Source: Hydrangea macrophylla
Lineage: Eukaryota > Streptophyta > Magnoliopsida > Cornales > Hydrangeaceae
Direction of reading: 5' to 3'
Length of the DNA: 64,000 nt
Assembly (NCBI GenBank): GCA_033977485.1
Contig: CM066993.1
Span: forward strand, 29,936,001 to 30,000,000
Position numbers and translations under genes: made by a program. The notes below the pieces were generated by a model. The model saw nothing but the letters and a program-made list of their open reading frames with translations, was not told the DNA's origin and made no database searches. Below, piece by piece: positions 8,536 to 21,364 of the stretch (the first letter of the stretch is position 1; each line of letters starts with the position of its first letter).

Positions 8536-10847
8536 TCAATCACAAGTTCTTAGATCTAGGAACTTTTCACATTTTCAAAACCTCTCTTCTTACCCCATTT
8601 CATCACACACCACCAAGAACTTGTGATTGAATCTCATGACATCTAATTAATTTGGATCTAATTAATGCCTTGGGTTTGAGATAAATTAGTTTTGAAGAAA
8701 TTTGTGTTCCTAAATAAAACTTTGATTTCCTTTATTTCTACTTCATTCATGAGGTTCATGAGATCTTCTATATCTCATTGAAACTCTTTGAATTTGATTC
8801 CTTAGTTTTCTATGATCTTATGATCCATATGGAGATTAAAATGAATCATGATTTTAATCTACACATAGTTGGTGAGATGCTAGTATCAACTCATGACTAG
8901 GATCTCTTTACTATGAATCTTATGGAATTCATACTATATTCCATGGAGATTAGAGTAGATTTGTTGTTTTTAGTCTCCAATGACCATCAAATGGTAGGAG
9001 AAGTAGTTTAGTTTAAGTCCATCTCTATGGCTTAGACTAATCTCTTCCTTAGGTTTTGAGAAGTTCTTCATACTTCATCTAAAACCTCCATGTATGTGTG
9101 TCTTTAGCCTCCAATGACCACCAAGTGGTAGGAGTAATGATTTGAACTCAAGTTTTGGTCCATAAGTTTGAGTTCATTGTTTGAGATTTTGTGAAGTCCA
9201 TTTCATACTTCATCAAAAATCCATGGGTCTAAAGATATCCTTAGTCTTCAATGACCATTAAATGGTAGAAGAGATGGTTTAGTTTAAGTCCAACTTCATG
9301 ATTTAATAGTTGGGGTTAACAAATAAAGTTGAACTAGCAAAATGAAAACAGTGAGTTCACAAACTGTTTTTGATCAAAGATTTTTAGTTCGAAATCTAAC
9401 CGTTGAAATCAAGTGAAACCAACGGGAAAGTGTCAATAACACATTGTTTTACCACTGTAATTTTTGTTTTGGTAAGACTTTATGCTTAGAATGGTTTGAT
9501 CATGAGTTTTGTGAGACAACCACAATCTGTCCAGAATTTCAGAATAGTTTCAGAACAGCAAACCGATTTTAAAATTGATAGATCAGAACTCTAACCAAGT
9601 TTTCATGACCTCTAATAATTTTTTATAAGAACCTTAATGTGTTAGGAAGATTCCCTAAAAAGAATGAAGCAATTCGGATTTTTTTGCTATTTTTAAAAAA
9701 TCATACAAGATCTCTGGACAGAGAGTTGCAGAATCCTGAGTGAGGTCTAGTATTTTCCGTATTCCCGGAGATCTAACCGTTGAAACCTCGATTTTCTTTT
9801 TGGGTTAGAAACTAGACTCACAGAGGCATAACATATCCAAAAATCATTAAGATCCAACTCTTAGAAGTATTTTATTCCTATTTTTGAACATCTGGTCTGC
9901 TCTCTGTAATTCATAAAAAACTGCTACTATTTTTTGTCTAATCTTAATTATTTCAACTCAAATGGTTCCCAAATGCCTTGGAACCCAAATCATGTTTTGA
10001 ATAATAATAATTTGGCTTAAATCCAGAGGCTAAGTGATCCAAATTAGTGAATAAATTCATATCTTATTCTTGTTCATAATCATTCATTCATTCATGTACA
10101 TTGATGCTTATGATTAGAACTAGTACATTGAATAAAGTTGGACTTAGTTGAACTTAATTGAACATAACCATGGATTCCTTATGATCGTGGATTGATTATT
10201 TGATATCATATTATTATGTGAAGCATGTGGACTAATCCTTGTTTTGTAGCGCATTTGAGGTACAATTTCTCCTCTTCTCTAGTTTACTCCATTTGTTGAT
10301 TTTATTGATTTTCGACTCCATGTGCGACACCTTAGCCTAGGTTTTGCCTTATGTGTATATATGTGTTAGAGACCTTTCTTAGGCTTATTTTGTTCTTGCA
10401 TGCATTGCACGTTTAATATTCGCGGCCGGATCCCGGGTATGTTTTCTAGTTCTCTATTGCATATCATGATGTTTGCTAGTTGAATTACGTGACTTATGAA
10501 TGATATTTTACCGTTAGCAATTTTACACCATTTTAAACATGCTTGTGTAATGTATATGTACATATGTATTAATTGAGGGCATACTTAGATTATTAATTTA
10601 ATTAAAAAGGATGTTGAGTAGAGGCCTATCGCGAGATAGGATGAAAGGGGGTGTTTTAGTCCGTCGGGCTCCTTCCCCTTTCATTCCATAATCCCCGGAC
10701 CCAGTTTATCTTTGGTTTCGCAAAAGATCAGTTTGCTTTTAAAATGGTTTCTTAATTTTCCTTTTAAAAATTAAGTGGCGACTCTTTGTACTTGAATTTG
10801 AAAAATTGTTTTAAAAACAAAAGTGGGCCCAAATGCCGGTATCCACA
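7581..10847 (+). repeat. 3' LTR of Ogre-A, 3267 bp
   Basis: Begins TGTAGACACC after the polypurine tract and ends GGTATCCACA. Homologous to the Ogre-C LTR (58905-62307). A likely promoter TATA box, CTATAAAAAA, is at 8254-8263, followed by an AG-rich leader. The next bases, GTATT, should be half of the target-site duplication; the other half is outside the window. Confidence 0.9.
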
Positions 10848-10848
10848 G

Positions 10849-11432
10849 TATTCATCCTCGTTGTTGGAGGCACGGAACCCAAACCTTAGTGCATATTCGA
10901 GCTAGATACCGTCGGGGGTAGTCAGGATGATTCCTGCCACTCTACCCTGCTGATTGGAGGAACCGTCCATATGCAGTACCCAGGTTGGGATGTCAGAGTG
11001 TAACCCGAGAGGTAAGGCTAGGGGCTCAGACTCTGCGACCGGATCCTCGGGATATCTAAACTCGACTAAAAAGTCCGCTACGGCTTGTCCCTTGATGACT
11101 GTCCGGGGTCGGTAGATTACTTCAAACTCTTCCAACTCCAATGCCTACTTGACGAGCCTCCCGGAAGTGTCTGGGCGACTGAGGATTCTGCGGAGAGGTT
11201 GATTTATGAGGACTACAATGGCTTGGGCCTGAAAGTATGGGCGGAGCCTATGGGCCGAGGTGATAAGGGCGAATGCCAGTTTCTCAATACGGGAGAATCT
11301 GATCTTCGCGCCCTGTAGGGTCCGACTGGTGTAGTACACTGGGAACTGTATCCCGTGCTCTTCCCGAATAAGTGCCGAGCTAACCGCCGATGGTGACACC
11401 GCCAAGTACAGAAATAGTTCTTCCCCAGGCAC
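10849..11432 (-). pseudogene. Tat-1 pol: RNase H region, truncated
   Basis: Minus-strand fragment with the gypsy RNase H pattern: LYLAVSPSAVSSALIREE, then YYTSRTLQGAKIRFSRIEKL, then the Tat-typical KGQAVADFLVEF and the start of a second RNase H-like domain (WVLHMDGSSNQQG). A frame change separates the two halves near 11140. The reading is cut at 10848 by the Ogre-A 3' LTR; integrase is not in the window. RNase H removes the RNA template strand during reverse transcription. Confidence 0.8.
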
Positions 11433-12246
11433 GGGTGTTGAGAGAGCAGAGGAGGAGATGCCAGATACTTCTTGAGTTCCTGGAATGCCTCTTCACACTC
11501 TTCAGACCACTGGAACGCTTTATGGAGGGTTTTGAAGAATGGCAGGCACCGGTCGGTAGCTCAGGAGACAAATCTGTTCAGTGCGGCCACCCGTCCGGCC
11601 GCATGTTGATGATAGCTTTGATCTTCTCGGGGTTTGCCTCAATTCTCCGTCTGCTGACTAGATGGCCAAGAAACTTCCTGGATGAGACGTCGAAGGTGCA
11701 TGTGGCCGGGTTCAACCTCATCCTGAACTTTTTCAAAATGCTGAAGCCCCCGGCCAGGTGCTCGAGGTGGTCGGGCTTGTCTCGGCTCTTGACCAGCAGA
11801 TCATCCACATATACCTCCATAGACTTTCCAATGAGGTCTCTGAACATGTGGTTGACCAGGCGTTGGTAGGTAGCCCCGGCATTCTTGAGACCGAAGGGCA
11901 TAACCTTGTAGCAGTACGTGCCTTGGTCAGTGATGAACGCCGTCTTCTCTTCGTCCCTAGGGTACATGCTGATCTGGTTGTACCCCGAGTAAGCGTCCAT
12001 GAATGAAAGGAGTGAGTGACCTGCGGTGGAGTCCACAAGGAGATCTATCATGGGCAGCGGATAGCAGTCCTTGGGGTAAGCCTTGTTGAGGTCGGTGAAG
12101 TCCACGCACATTCTCCACTTCCCGTTGCCTTTCTTGACGAGAACAACGTTAGCTAGCCAGTCAGGATAGTGGACCTCTCGGATGGACTTCTCCTTTAGGA
12201 GCTTGTCGACCTCCTCACTCACTGTCTTCTGTCTCTCGGGGGCCAT
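11433..12246 (-). pseudogene. Tat-1 pol: reverse transcriptase core
   Basis: Starts MAPERQKTVSEEVDKLLKEK just inside the Copia-1 insertion and runs open for 222 codons to 11578. Visible RT blocks: WRMCVDFTDLNKAYPKD, FMDAYSGYNQI, FGLKNAGATYQR and the catalytic YVDDLLVKS, followed by FLGHLVS. A frame change near 11580 leads to the connection region before RNase H. The N-terminal part of the same protein lies at 20945-21364, on the other side of Copia-1. Confidence 0.88.
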
Positions 12247-12251
12247 GCCCC

Positions 12252-13747
12252 TGAAGGAAAAGTGGGTTTAAAGTTAGATTTTAAACGCGCAGCGGAAATA
12301 GGTTAAGTTATAAAACTTTTGGCATTCCAGGATCTACTACTCGTCAATTCCATAGATGCGTACAAGGGGGTGCAAGAATTATACCTTAGTGTCTTGAACC
12401 CAATTCTGAAACTTTAACTTCCAGCAGCCTCCACTAGATGATCTTCACCCTTATGACTCCTGCGGATGCCTGCCGGAAAGACTAGGGTTGGTGGGAACCC
12501 TAATACAGAGGATAGGAAGGTTTTGGGAAGACTATGATAGTTTCTGCAGCTTCTGCGTATAAAAACGACGATCACTTACTTCCAGAACGCAGCTGCCCTA
12601 TTTATAGATTTCCAGAACCGACCTAGACTTCGATCGATCGAAGTCACTTCGATCGATCGAACCTTCGATCGATCGAACCATTCTCGATCGATCGAACCTG
12701 CTGACTTCAATCGATCGAACATACTTCAATCGATCGAACTTGTCTTAACAGCTTCCTCAAGTGTCTTTCCAAGCATCCTAGCGGAGCTAAGAGTGGGACC
12801 TCCTAGGCTCTTTATTGTTGGCTCAGACCAATTTGTTAATTACCATGACCAAACTCTTTGATCAGCAAACTAACTAACTGGTCAGTTAACGTTTATTCCA
12901 CTATAAAACGATAACTGAACTCCAACGCAAAAGAACATATCCGAAGCGATAACTAGACTTGTATGGTGTACTAATGTCCCTCTACCGTCAGCATTCGTAA
13001 TCATATTCAGGTAGTCGGATAACTGTTACTGTCAACCTGAATCATGATTACTTCTTGTATTCCTTGAGTCTCATTCACTACTCATGATTACCAAACATGT
13101 TGATAACTCTTATCAACAAGACTGCAGTACTCAGTAATCAACTTGGTGACATTCTCAAGGGAATGCTTACTCTGAATCAGAGGGTAGATTCTATCTTGAC
13201 AATATATGTTCACAACCCTATGGACATGACATACCCAAGATACCCAGGTGTTGATCTTCTATAGACCTCACTGATTGGTAAGTCAAAGCAGCCATATCCA
13301 TAGTCTGTGTTCATAATCATCTCAAGATTGAGAACACGTACCTTATACAAGTTATGAGTTCCTATTGACTGTTGACAGCCTTAAGCGTCAATAGGAAAGC
13401 TCAGGTCCGTCAATGCACTATAAGCACTAGCATATCAACTAAGAGCTACACTCTAGTGATTGAGATTAATCACTCCATCCAATGGTAGTTAATTATGCTA
13501 CAGTGTAGACCTGATGAGGTATCCAGTCTCATCATCCACTGTGACATATTCTAAGTATCAAAGAATAGTAATTCGTATCTCACTTGTGTGTATCTCATAC
13601 ACACACGAATTGCTTACTATGATACTTAAGGATAAAACAATCATCTCATGAAAGAAACATACACAATGAAATGTAAAGCTGATATCAATATATTATAATG
13701 CTAATGTCTCATACATAAAGTAATGGTTTGAGGGCACAAACCCAACA
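12252..13747 (-). repeat. 3' LTR of Copia-1
   Basis: TG...CA ends on both strands. In element sense (minus) there is a TATA box TCTATAAATAGG at 12608-12597, preceded upstream by a cluster of palindromic TCGATCGA motifs (12629-12740). Confidence 0.92.
12597..12740 (-). promoter_or_regulatory. Copia-1 LTR promoter: TATA box with upstream TTCGATCGATCGAA array
   Basis: Six copies of (T)TCGATCGATCGAA or CAATCGATCGAA lie 20-130 bp upstream (minus sense) of the TATA box at 12608-12597. The other LTR carries the same arrangement (19794-19937). Confidence 0.6.
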
Positions 13748-13762
13748 AACTCCCACTTGCAC
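13748..13762 (-). promoter_or_regulatory. Polypurine tract of Copia-1
   Basis: Minus strand AAGTGGGAGTT directly precedes the 3' LTR start TGTTGGGTTTG. Typical copia position. Confidence 0.7.
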
Positions 13763-16700
13763 TCACAACCATTCAGAACTACATCTAAGACCTAGACTAT
13801 CTAGATGACGATCAAAAACCTTCTGTGGCAAGGCCTTTGTAAACGGATCAGCAAGATTGTCAGCGGTGGCAATCTTGGTGACAGTCACATCTCCACGTTG
13901 AACAATATCTCGGATAAGATGATATTTCCGCTCTACGTGCTTTCCCTTTCTGTGGTTCCTTGGCTCCTTGGACTGAGCCACTGCCCCACTATTATCACAA
14001 TAAAGCGTAATAGGCGACAGTGACGCTGGTACCACCTCGAGTTCCATGAGGAACTTCTTGAGCCAAACAGCTTCCTTTGCGGCTTCACAAGCAGCCACAT
14101 ACTCAGCTTCTGTAGTTGAGTCTGCAATGCATTTCTACTTAATGCTCCTCCAACTGACAGCACCACCTCCCAAGGTAAAGAGATGTCCGGATGTCGACTT
14201 TCTCGAATCTTTATCTGACATAAAGTCCGAGTCAGTGTATCCTACTGGAATTAACTCACTACCACCGTACATAAGCATGTAATCTTTAGTTCTTCTCAAG
14301 TACTTAAGAATGTGCTTAACGGCTGTCCAGTGCTCTGGACCAGGATTCGATTGATACCTGCTAACCATGCCAACGACAAAGCAGATATCTGGTCTAGTGC
14401 ATAACATCGCATACATGAGACTTCCCACTGCCGAGGCATAGGGAATTCCTGCCATGCGATTCCTCTCCTCTTGTGTCTTTGGACACTGGTCCTTGGAGAA
14501 CGCTAAACCATGCCTGAAAGGTAACAAACCTTTCTTCGAATTATCCATTGAAAACCTAGTTAGCACTTTCTCGATATAACCAGCTTGAGATAATCCCATT
14601 ATCTTTCGCTTGCGATCCCGAAAGAGCTTTATCCCAAGAATATAGCTCGCCTCTCCTAGATCCTTCATATCGAAAGTACTAGCTAGCCAAACCTTGACCG
14701 TTGACAGCGCCGCTACATCATTCCCAATGAGTAGAATGTCGTCAACGTAAAGCACAAGAAAAGCCACTACTTTCCCTTCACATTTCTTGTATACACAAGG
14801 CTCATCCAGATTCTGTATGAAACCAAACGACTTGACCGCTTGGTCAAATCGGATGTTCCAACTTCTGGATGCCTGCTTAAGCCCATAAATGGACTTTTGC
14901 AACTTGCATACCAAGTTACCTTTTCGACCAGCTATGAACCCTTCTGGTTGTTGCATATAGATGTCCTCCTCAAGATTGCCATTCAAGAATGCAGTCTTGA
15001 CGTCCATCTGCCAGATTTCAAAATCTAGGCATATAGCAATGGATAAGAGTATTCTGATGGACTTGAGCATGGCTACCGGCGAGAAGGTTTCCTCATAGTC
15101 AATGCCCTCCCTCTGAGTATAGCCTTTCGCCACAAGCCTTGCCTTAAAGGTCTCAACCTTTCCATCAGATCCTCTTTTCCTCTTATAGACCCACTTGCAG
15201 CCAATGGGTTTAATATTGGCTGGAAGTTCTACAAGATCCCAGACCTGATTGGAATCCATAGATTCCAATTCAGCCTTCATAGCTTTAATCCAATGAGCTG
15301 AATCAACATCAGCCATTGCCTCTTCGTAAGTGGTAGGATCAGATTCAGATTCTATGGAGACAGCTTCAAAAACTTCTCCTAAGAACATGTATCTATCAGG
15401 CTGGCTGATAATCCTCCCACTACGACGAGGTACCGGTGCGGAAATGGGTGAAGAAGTGGTATTTTCTTGATTTTCATCGTTATCAACTGCGGGTTGGACT
15501 GAGGGCTCTCCTTCTATCTCTCTAAGATCTATCCTTCCCTTAGGTTTATGGTTCATGATATAATCATCCTCCAAGAAAATAGCATTTGTACTAACAAACA
15601 CTTTCTGTTCTCTTGGATCATAAAAATACCATCCAAAAGTACCCTTTGGATACCCTACAAAGTAACATACTTCCGATCTAGAATCCAACTTGCTCATCTT
15701 TCCTTTGAGCACATGTACCGGACACCCCAATATCCGGAGATGTTGCAAAGAAGGCTTGCGCCCAATCCACATCTCTCGTGGTGTCCTGGGAACAGATTTA
15801 CTTGGCACTAGATTTAGTATGTATGCAGAGGTTTCCAAAGCATAACCCCAAAGGAATAATGGCAACTCTGAATAACTCATCATCGATCTAGTCATGTCTA
15901 AAAGAGTCCGATTCCTTCTCTCCGCTACACCGTTCTGCTGAGGCGTACCAGGTGCAGTCAACTGTGACAGAATCCCATTCTGTACGAGGTGATCAATAAA
16001 CTCATTAGAGAGGTACTCGCCACCTCGATCAGATCGAATGGCCTTGATATGTGTGCCCGATTGCTTCTCCACTTCAGCCCTAAACTCTTTGAACTTTTCA
16101 AAGGCTTCAGACTTGTGCTGCATTAGGTACACATTTCCATACCTAGAGTGGTCATCGGTAAATGTTATGAAATACTCATAACCACCCCTTGCTCTAATAT
16201 TTATTGGTCCACACACATCAGTATGAACTAATTCCAACAATGCATTGGTCCTATTGCCCTTTGCAGGAAAGGGCCTTTTGGTCATCTTACCCTCCAAACA
16301 AGACTCGCAGACTTCCATTGGTTCGAGAACCAAATCGCCTAAGACCCCTTCTTTGACTAGTCTGCCAATCCTATTCAGATTGATATGGCCAAGCCTCATA
16401 TGCCAAAGCCTTGTTGGATTAGTGGAAGGTTCCTTTCTTTTAGATGGTAAAGTTACCACTGAGTTATTAAGTTCCAAACAAGAATCTTTTGAAATATTGG
16501 GAGTAATCACATACAAACCATTTGATTTAACACCAGAACATATAAAAGAACTGCTTCTTTTAATGACAACTTCAGTTCCAAAATGAAAGGAATAACCATT
16601 ATTCGTTAAATTAGAAACTGAAATTAAATTACGTCTCATTAAAGGGACGTAAAGTACATCTGATAAAATCAAAACTTTATTGTCTGAAAATTCTAAAACT

Positions 16701-17752
16701 ACGACTCCTATAGCAACCGCAGATACGGTTGCGCTAGAACCTAGAGTAAGTACGATCTCCCCATCATTGCATTTCCTGGTTGATCTGAACCCTTGCAATG
16801 AATTACAGATATGGTTAGTCGCACCAGAATCAATGCACCAAGTGTTTGAAGTATCCGTAATAAAACTTACTTCAATCACATGTGATTCAATCATACCTTG
16901 AACTCTTATAGCTAAGAATTCTGGACAGTTCCTCTTCCAGTGGCCCTTCTCACCGCATTGGAAACACTTTCCTTTGCCTTGGCCACCCACCTTCCCTTTA
17001 CCCTTACCTTTTCCCTTAGATTTTGCAATCTTAGGGACCGGTCCAACACTTGAACCACCAGTGCCAGCCTTCTTCTTTCCTTTCTTACCTTTCGGTGTAG
17101 ATCGGGAAGAAGAAGCGCTTTTCTCAACGTTTAAAACGCTGCCCCCAGGTTTGATCACCCCTTCTGCTGCCAGTAAAGAACTCATTAATTCGCTCATTGA
17201 AAAATCCATTTGATTCATATTATAGTTAAGTTTGAATTGAGCGAATGATGGCGACAGCGAGTTGAGGATCATATCAACTTGGGTCTGTGCATCGATGTTG
17301 GCTCCCAAGGTCTCCAGTTCGTTTAAATAACCAATCATTTTTAAAACATGTTCTTTGACTGGAGTACCTTCCGACATCTTTGCACTCATTATCTTCTGCA
17401 TGGCTACCTGTCTGGCAGGCCTGCCATGCTCCCCAAACATCTTTTTCAGGGATGTGATAATGTCACTGGCAGAATCGTTCGATTGGAATTGGTGTTGTAA
17501 CACACCAGCCATTGAGGCCAGAATGTAACAACGGGCCATTCCATTCGACTTCTTCCATTTGTCGAACTCGTGTCTGGCAGCTGCCGAAGCATTTGCCGCG
17601 GGTTCTTCAGGGCTTGGGGTGGTGAGGACATATATGTGATCCTCCGCAGTTAAAACGATGTCAAGGTTACGTTTCCATTCAGTGTAGTTATTTCCAGTTA
17701 ATTTGTTTTGAGTGAGTATGGTGGCAAGTGGACTAAATGCAGATCCAGACAT
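13763..17752 (-). pseudogene. Copia-1 gag-pol polyprotein with one in-frame TAG
   Basis: Minus-strand reading frame of about 1330 codons from the ATG at 17752. It is open to 14135, where TAG interrupts the conserved RNase H region just before the ADSTTEAEYVAA block; the frame then continues to 13763. Domains: gag 1-260 with a basic Lys/Gly linker; zinc knuckle C-X2-C-X4-H-X4-C at 263-276; aspartic protease D-S-G at 308-310; GAG-pre-integrase HHCC near 450-490; integrase core from about 510; RT with [11 protein letters not shown] near 1004; RNase H with YTDSDF near 1172. A full set of enzymes for copy-and-paste transposition. A TAG replacing a probable Gln codon is the only break seen, so either the copy is inactive in its last 110 residues or the stop is read through. 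Confidence 0.93.
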
Positions 17753-19448
17753 TATGATTACTGAAAATCAAACAAACAAAATAAATATGTATATCAGAAT
17801 TGACAGTTTGAAATAAAAGAATCCTTAAAACTCTTATTTAAAAACAAAGTCGCCGGAATATCGAAACGAAAGGATAAAGCCTCCGTGTGGTGGTCAATGT
17901 TCGATCTTTTGATTTATCATGACTTATCCGCTATGCAACTCTTGCAAAATAGCCATGACTCCCGAACCTATTTGATCTCTAAGTTTCTGAATAATGCCCC
18001 GTGTGGGATCCCTTATCCATAGCTTAGCTAGTGTGTACCATTAACTAGGATCCAATCACAACCGTCTCAAGTAGCGCCTCCGTGTGGTGGTCACCCTCTA
18101 ACACGTCTGATTGATCCTATCCATAGGAAGTTCACATCTAGTAACCAATGAGCAGTGTACCCTCCGTATGGAATGATCACTCCTGGCGAGGTGACACAGA
18201 ATACACTACTCATCTTACAATGAACCGTTAATGGAAGATCGTGGGTGTTATTTGATAAGACCCTCTCCCACTAGATTTAGTAAATTAAGGATTTTGCTTT
18301 TGAAAAATGTTTCCACACACTACCCATAAACATCCAATGTTTACTAATGTTTTGAAACCGGTTTTTGAATTTTATTTTAGAAAACTTGTTTTAAGTGCAT
18401 GCAACAATGTATTATATGCCAATCACAAAACAAGCACATAAAACAAAAAACTAAAATGAAATATAGGCATTCAAACAATGCCTCTATCTCCCATGGCTCT
18501 ATTTCTATAGAACACCTTCTTGGTTTGGTCGCCTCCGGCTCCATCTTGATGGACAACGGCTCCTTGCTCCATCTTCATGGAATTTCTAATTCTATTACAT
18601 TGGACTTATGCTTCTTTTGAAGCTTACAATTTATCTAGAAAAAAGAAATAGCAAAAATGAAATAAAAGGCTAGGGAAACCGGTGCGACTTTCCTTTTCGT
18701 AGGATTGAAGCCGCAGCGCCCTTTACATACGCCTTAAAACCAAACCATTAATAAATTACAACATGCACCAATCTCAAACAATTTAAATATAAATATTTAA
18801 ACGACTTGGTGCCATGGGAGATAGCGACTAATTTTGCTGCAAAAGGGTTAGTCGTACACACATCCACACATACATAACAAATATATGTAACTATTGGAAC
18901 ACTTAATTGATTCACACAGTATATAAACACTTTACATACTGAATTAGAACTTAAAATAGCATCTTACTTCTCTGTCACAGTTCGATCGATCGAAGACCGT
19001 TCGATCGCTCGAACCTTCGATCGATTGAACATTGTTCAATCGCTTGAACATTCTGTTTCACAGAATGACTTGAAAATTTTACAGAATATTTTAAAATTAA
19101 AGTTTTTAATTTCAAAACACTTTAAAACTGTGAAACAGAGAACCTGACAAAGTATCTATCTCGATCGATCGAACTTCATTCGATCGATCGAATACCAGAA
19201 GGTTCGATCGATCGAAGACTGTTCGATCGATTGAGAACAGAATGTTCGATCGATCGAAACAAGTTCGATCGATCGAACCCACCTTGCATCCTATGCAATC
19301 ACAGTTTTGTATTCTGCTGCGATAACACTGCAGAAACAGATCTGTGACGATGCAGTTTCGAAAACAGTTCTAAAATCAACATGCAAATCAAAACTAGGGT
19401 TCCAAAAACGCATTTATAGATCCAAACGAGCGTGGCTCGGATACCAAT
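17753..19448 (-). other. Copia-1 5' leader with second palindrome cluster and PBS
   Basis: Between the 5' LTR and gag. The PBS, TGGTATCCGAGCC (tRNA-Met-like), is next to the LTR on the minus strand at 19446-19434. At 18980-19280 there are about eight copies of TTCGATCGATCGAA-like palindromes, the same motif as in the LTR. The phrase CCTCCGTGTGGTGGTCA (plus strand) recurs at 17880, 18078 and, altered, 18160. No additional gene is seen. Confidence 0.7.
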
Positions 19449-20944
19449 TGAAGGAAAAGTGGGTTTAAAGTTAGATTTTAAACGCGCAGCGGAAATAGGT
19501 TAAGTTATAAAACTTTTGGCATTCCAGGATCTACTACTCGTCAATTCCATAGATGCGTACAAGGGGGTGCAAGAATTATACCTTAGTGTCTTGAACCCAA
19601 TTCTGAAACTTTAACTTCCAGCAGCCTCCACTAGATGATCTTCACCCTTATGACTCCTGCGGATGCCTGCCGGAAAGACTAGGGTTGGTGGGAACCCTAA
19701 TACAGAGGATAGGAAGGTTTTGGGAAGACTATGATAGTTTCTGCAGCTTCTGCGTATAAAAACGACGATCACTTACTTCCAGAACGCAGCTGCCCTATTT
19801 ATAGATTTCCAGAACCAACCTAGACTTCGATCGATCTAAGTCACTTCGATCGATCGAACCTTCGATCGATCGAACCATTCTCGATCGATCGAACCTGCTG
19901 ACTTCAATCGATCGAACATACTTCAATCGATCGAACTTGTCTTAACAGCTTCCTCAAGTGTCTTTCCAAGCATCCTAGCGGAGCTAAGAGTGGGACCTCC
20001 TAGGCTCTTTATTGTTGGCTCAGACCAGTTTGTTAATTACCATGACCAAACTCTTTGATCAGCAAACTAACTAACTGGTCAGTTAACGTTTATTCCACTA
20101 TAAAACGATAACTGAACTCCAACGCAAAAGAACATATCCGAAGCGATAACTAGACTTGTATGGTGTACTAATGTCCCTCTACCGTCAGCATTCGTAATCA
20201 TATTCAGGTAGTCGGATAACTGTTACTGTCAACCTGAATCATGATTACTTCTTATATTCCTTGAGTCTCATTCACTACTCATGATTACCAAACATGTTGA
20301 TAACTCTTATCAACAAGACTGCAGTACTCAGTAATCAACTTGGTGACATTCTCAAGGGAATGCTTACTCTGAATCAAAGGGTAGATTCTATCTTGACAAT
20401 ATATGTTCACAACCCTATGGACATGACATACCCAAGATACCCAGGTGTTGATCTTCTATAGACCTCACTGATTGGTAAGTCAAAGCAGCCATATCCATAG
20501 TCTGTGTTCATAATCATCTCAAGATTGAGAACACGTACCTTATACAAGTTATGAGTTCCTATTGACTGTTGACAGCCTTAAGTGTCAATAGGAAAGCTCA
20601 GGTCCGTCAATGCACTATAAGCACTAGCATATCAACTAAGAGCTATACTCTAGTGATTGAGATTAATCACTCCATCCAATGGTAGTTAATTATGCTACAG
20701 TGTAGACCTGATGAGGTATCCAGTCTCATCATCCACTATGACATATTCTAAGTATCAAAGAATAGTAATTCGTATCTCACTTGTGTGTATCTCATACACA
20801 CACGAATTGCTTACTATGATACTTAAGGATAAAACAATCATCTCATGAAAGAAACATACACAATGAAATGTAAAGCTGATATCAATATATTATAATGCTA
20901 ATGTCTCATACATAAAGTAATGGTTTGAGGGCACAAACCCAACA
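19449..20944 (-). repeat. 5' LTR of Copia-1
   Basis: Same length as the other LTR, 1496 bp. Contains the promoter TATA (19805-19794 minus) and the palindrome array. One palindrome unit has lost symmetry by a point change (GATCGATCTAAG near 19835). Confidence 0.92.
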
Positions 20945-21364
20945 ACCCCTTCTCTTTTGCTTGACTGGGCGACAATCCGGGCTGACATTAAGATGATGAG
21001 ACATTACCCGGGGGTCAATTCCGGGCATATCCTCATGACTCCAAGTAAAGACGTCTTGATTTTGCCTCAAGAACTGAGTCAATTTTTCCTTCAAGCCGGG
21101 CTCCAATAGGGTACCCATGCTGACCGTGCGGTCTGGGTGCCCGGGGTCTAGGATAACTTGTTCCAGTTCTTCCATTGGACCTATCATGTCACTCTGATCC
21201 CGAGGGTCTATCTCCTGGACGTTCAAAGTTTTCGTGATTGCCCCTCGGTGCAACGAGCTGACATAACAACTCCGGGCGGTGCTCTGATCTCCACGCAAAC
21301 ATCCGGGTCCTTGGGGAGTTGGGAACTTCACTGTTAAGCTGTAGATTGAGGGTCGGCCTACCAA
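20945..21364 (-). pseudogene. Tat-1 pol: protease-RT linker and RT N-terminus
   Basis: Open for about 140 codons on the minus strand up to the Copia-1 junction. Contains FLRQNQDVFTWSHEDMPGID followed by HHLNVSPDCRPVKQKRRG, the usual start of Tat/gypsy RT. The next residues of the original protein are at 12246, past Copia-1. Confidence 0.82.

Larger units (their letters stand above)
1..10847 (+). mobile_element. Ogre-A: non-autonomous Ty3/gypsy (Ogre/Tat-like) LTR retrotransposon, 5' truncated by window
   Basis: The first 273 bases repeat at 10575-10847 with one substitution that I could find, so they are the end of the 5' LTR and the end of the 3' LTR of one young element; about 2.99 kb of 5' LTR should lie left of the window, giving an element of about 13.8 kb. 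Order seen: LTR end, primer site, leader, long post-pol region with hairpins and tandem arrays, polypurine tract, 3' LTR. No gag-pol ORF is left: sequence like the Ogre-C leader runs to about 1770 and then breaks into unrelated sequence, implying an internal deletion. The Ogre/Tat call rests on very long LTRs, the tRNA-Arg-type PBS, tandem repeats before the 3' LTR, and homology to Ogre-B and Ogre-C, which keep gag pieces. It is inserted in Tat-1 at 10848. Confidence 0.75.
12252..20944 (-). mobile_element. Copia-1: nearly intact Ty1/copia retrotransposon
   Basis: 8693 bp, minus strand, with two LTRs of exactly 1496 bp (12252-13747 and 19449-20944) that differ at roughly eight positions by eye. 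Flanks GCCCC (12247-12251) and ACCCC (20945-20949) are a 5-bp target-site duplication with one change. It carries a PBS, a gag-pol ORF with one in-frame stop, and a PPT. It splits the RT gene of Tat-1. Low LTR divergence means recent insertion. Confidence 0.93.

Noticed and set aside
11390..11869. Plus-strand 159-codon ORF over Tat-1 RT
   Set aside because: Shadow of the minus-strand RT, which has clear catalytic motifs.
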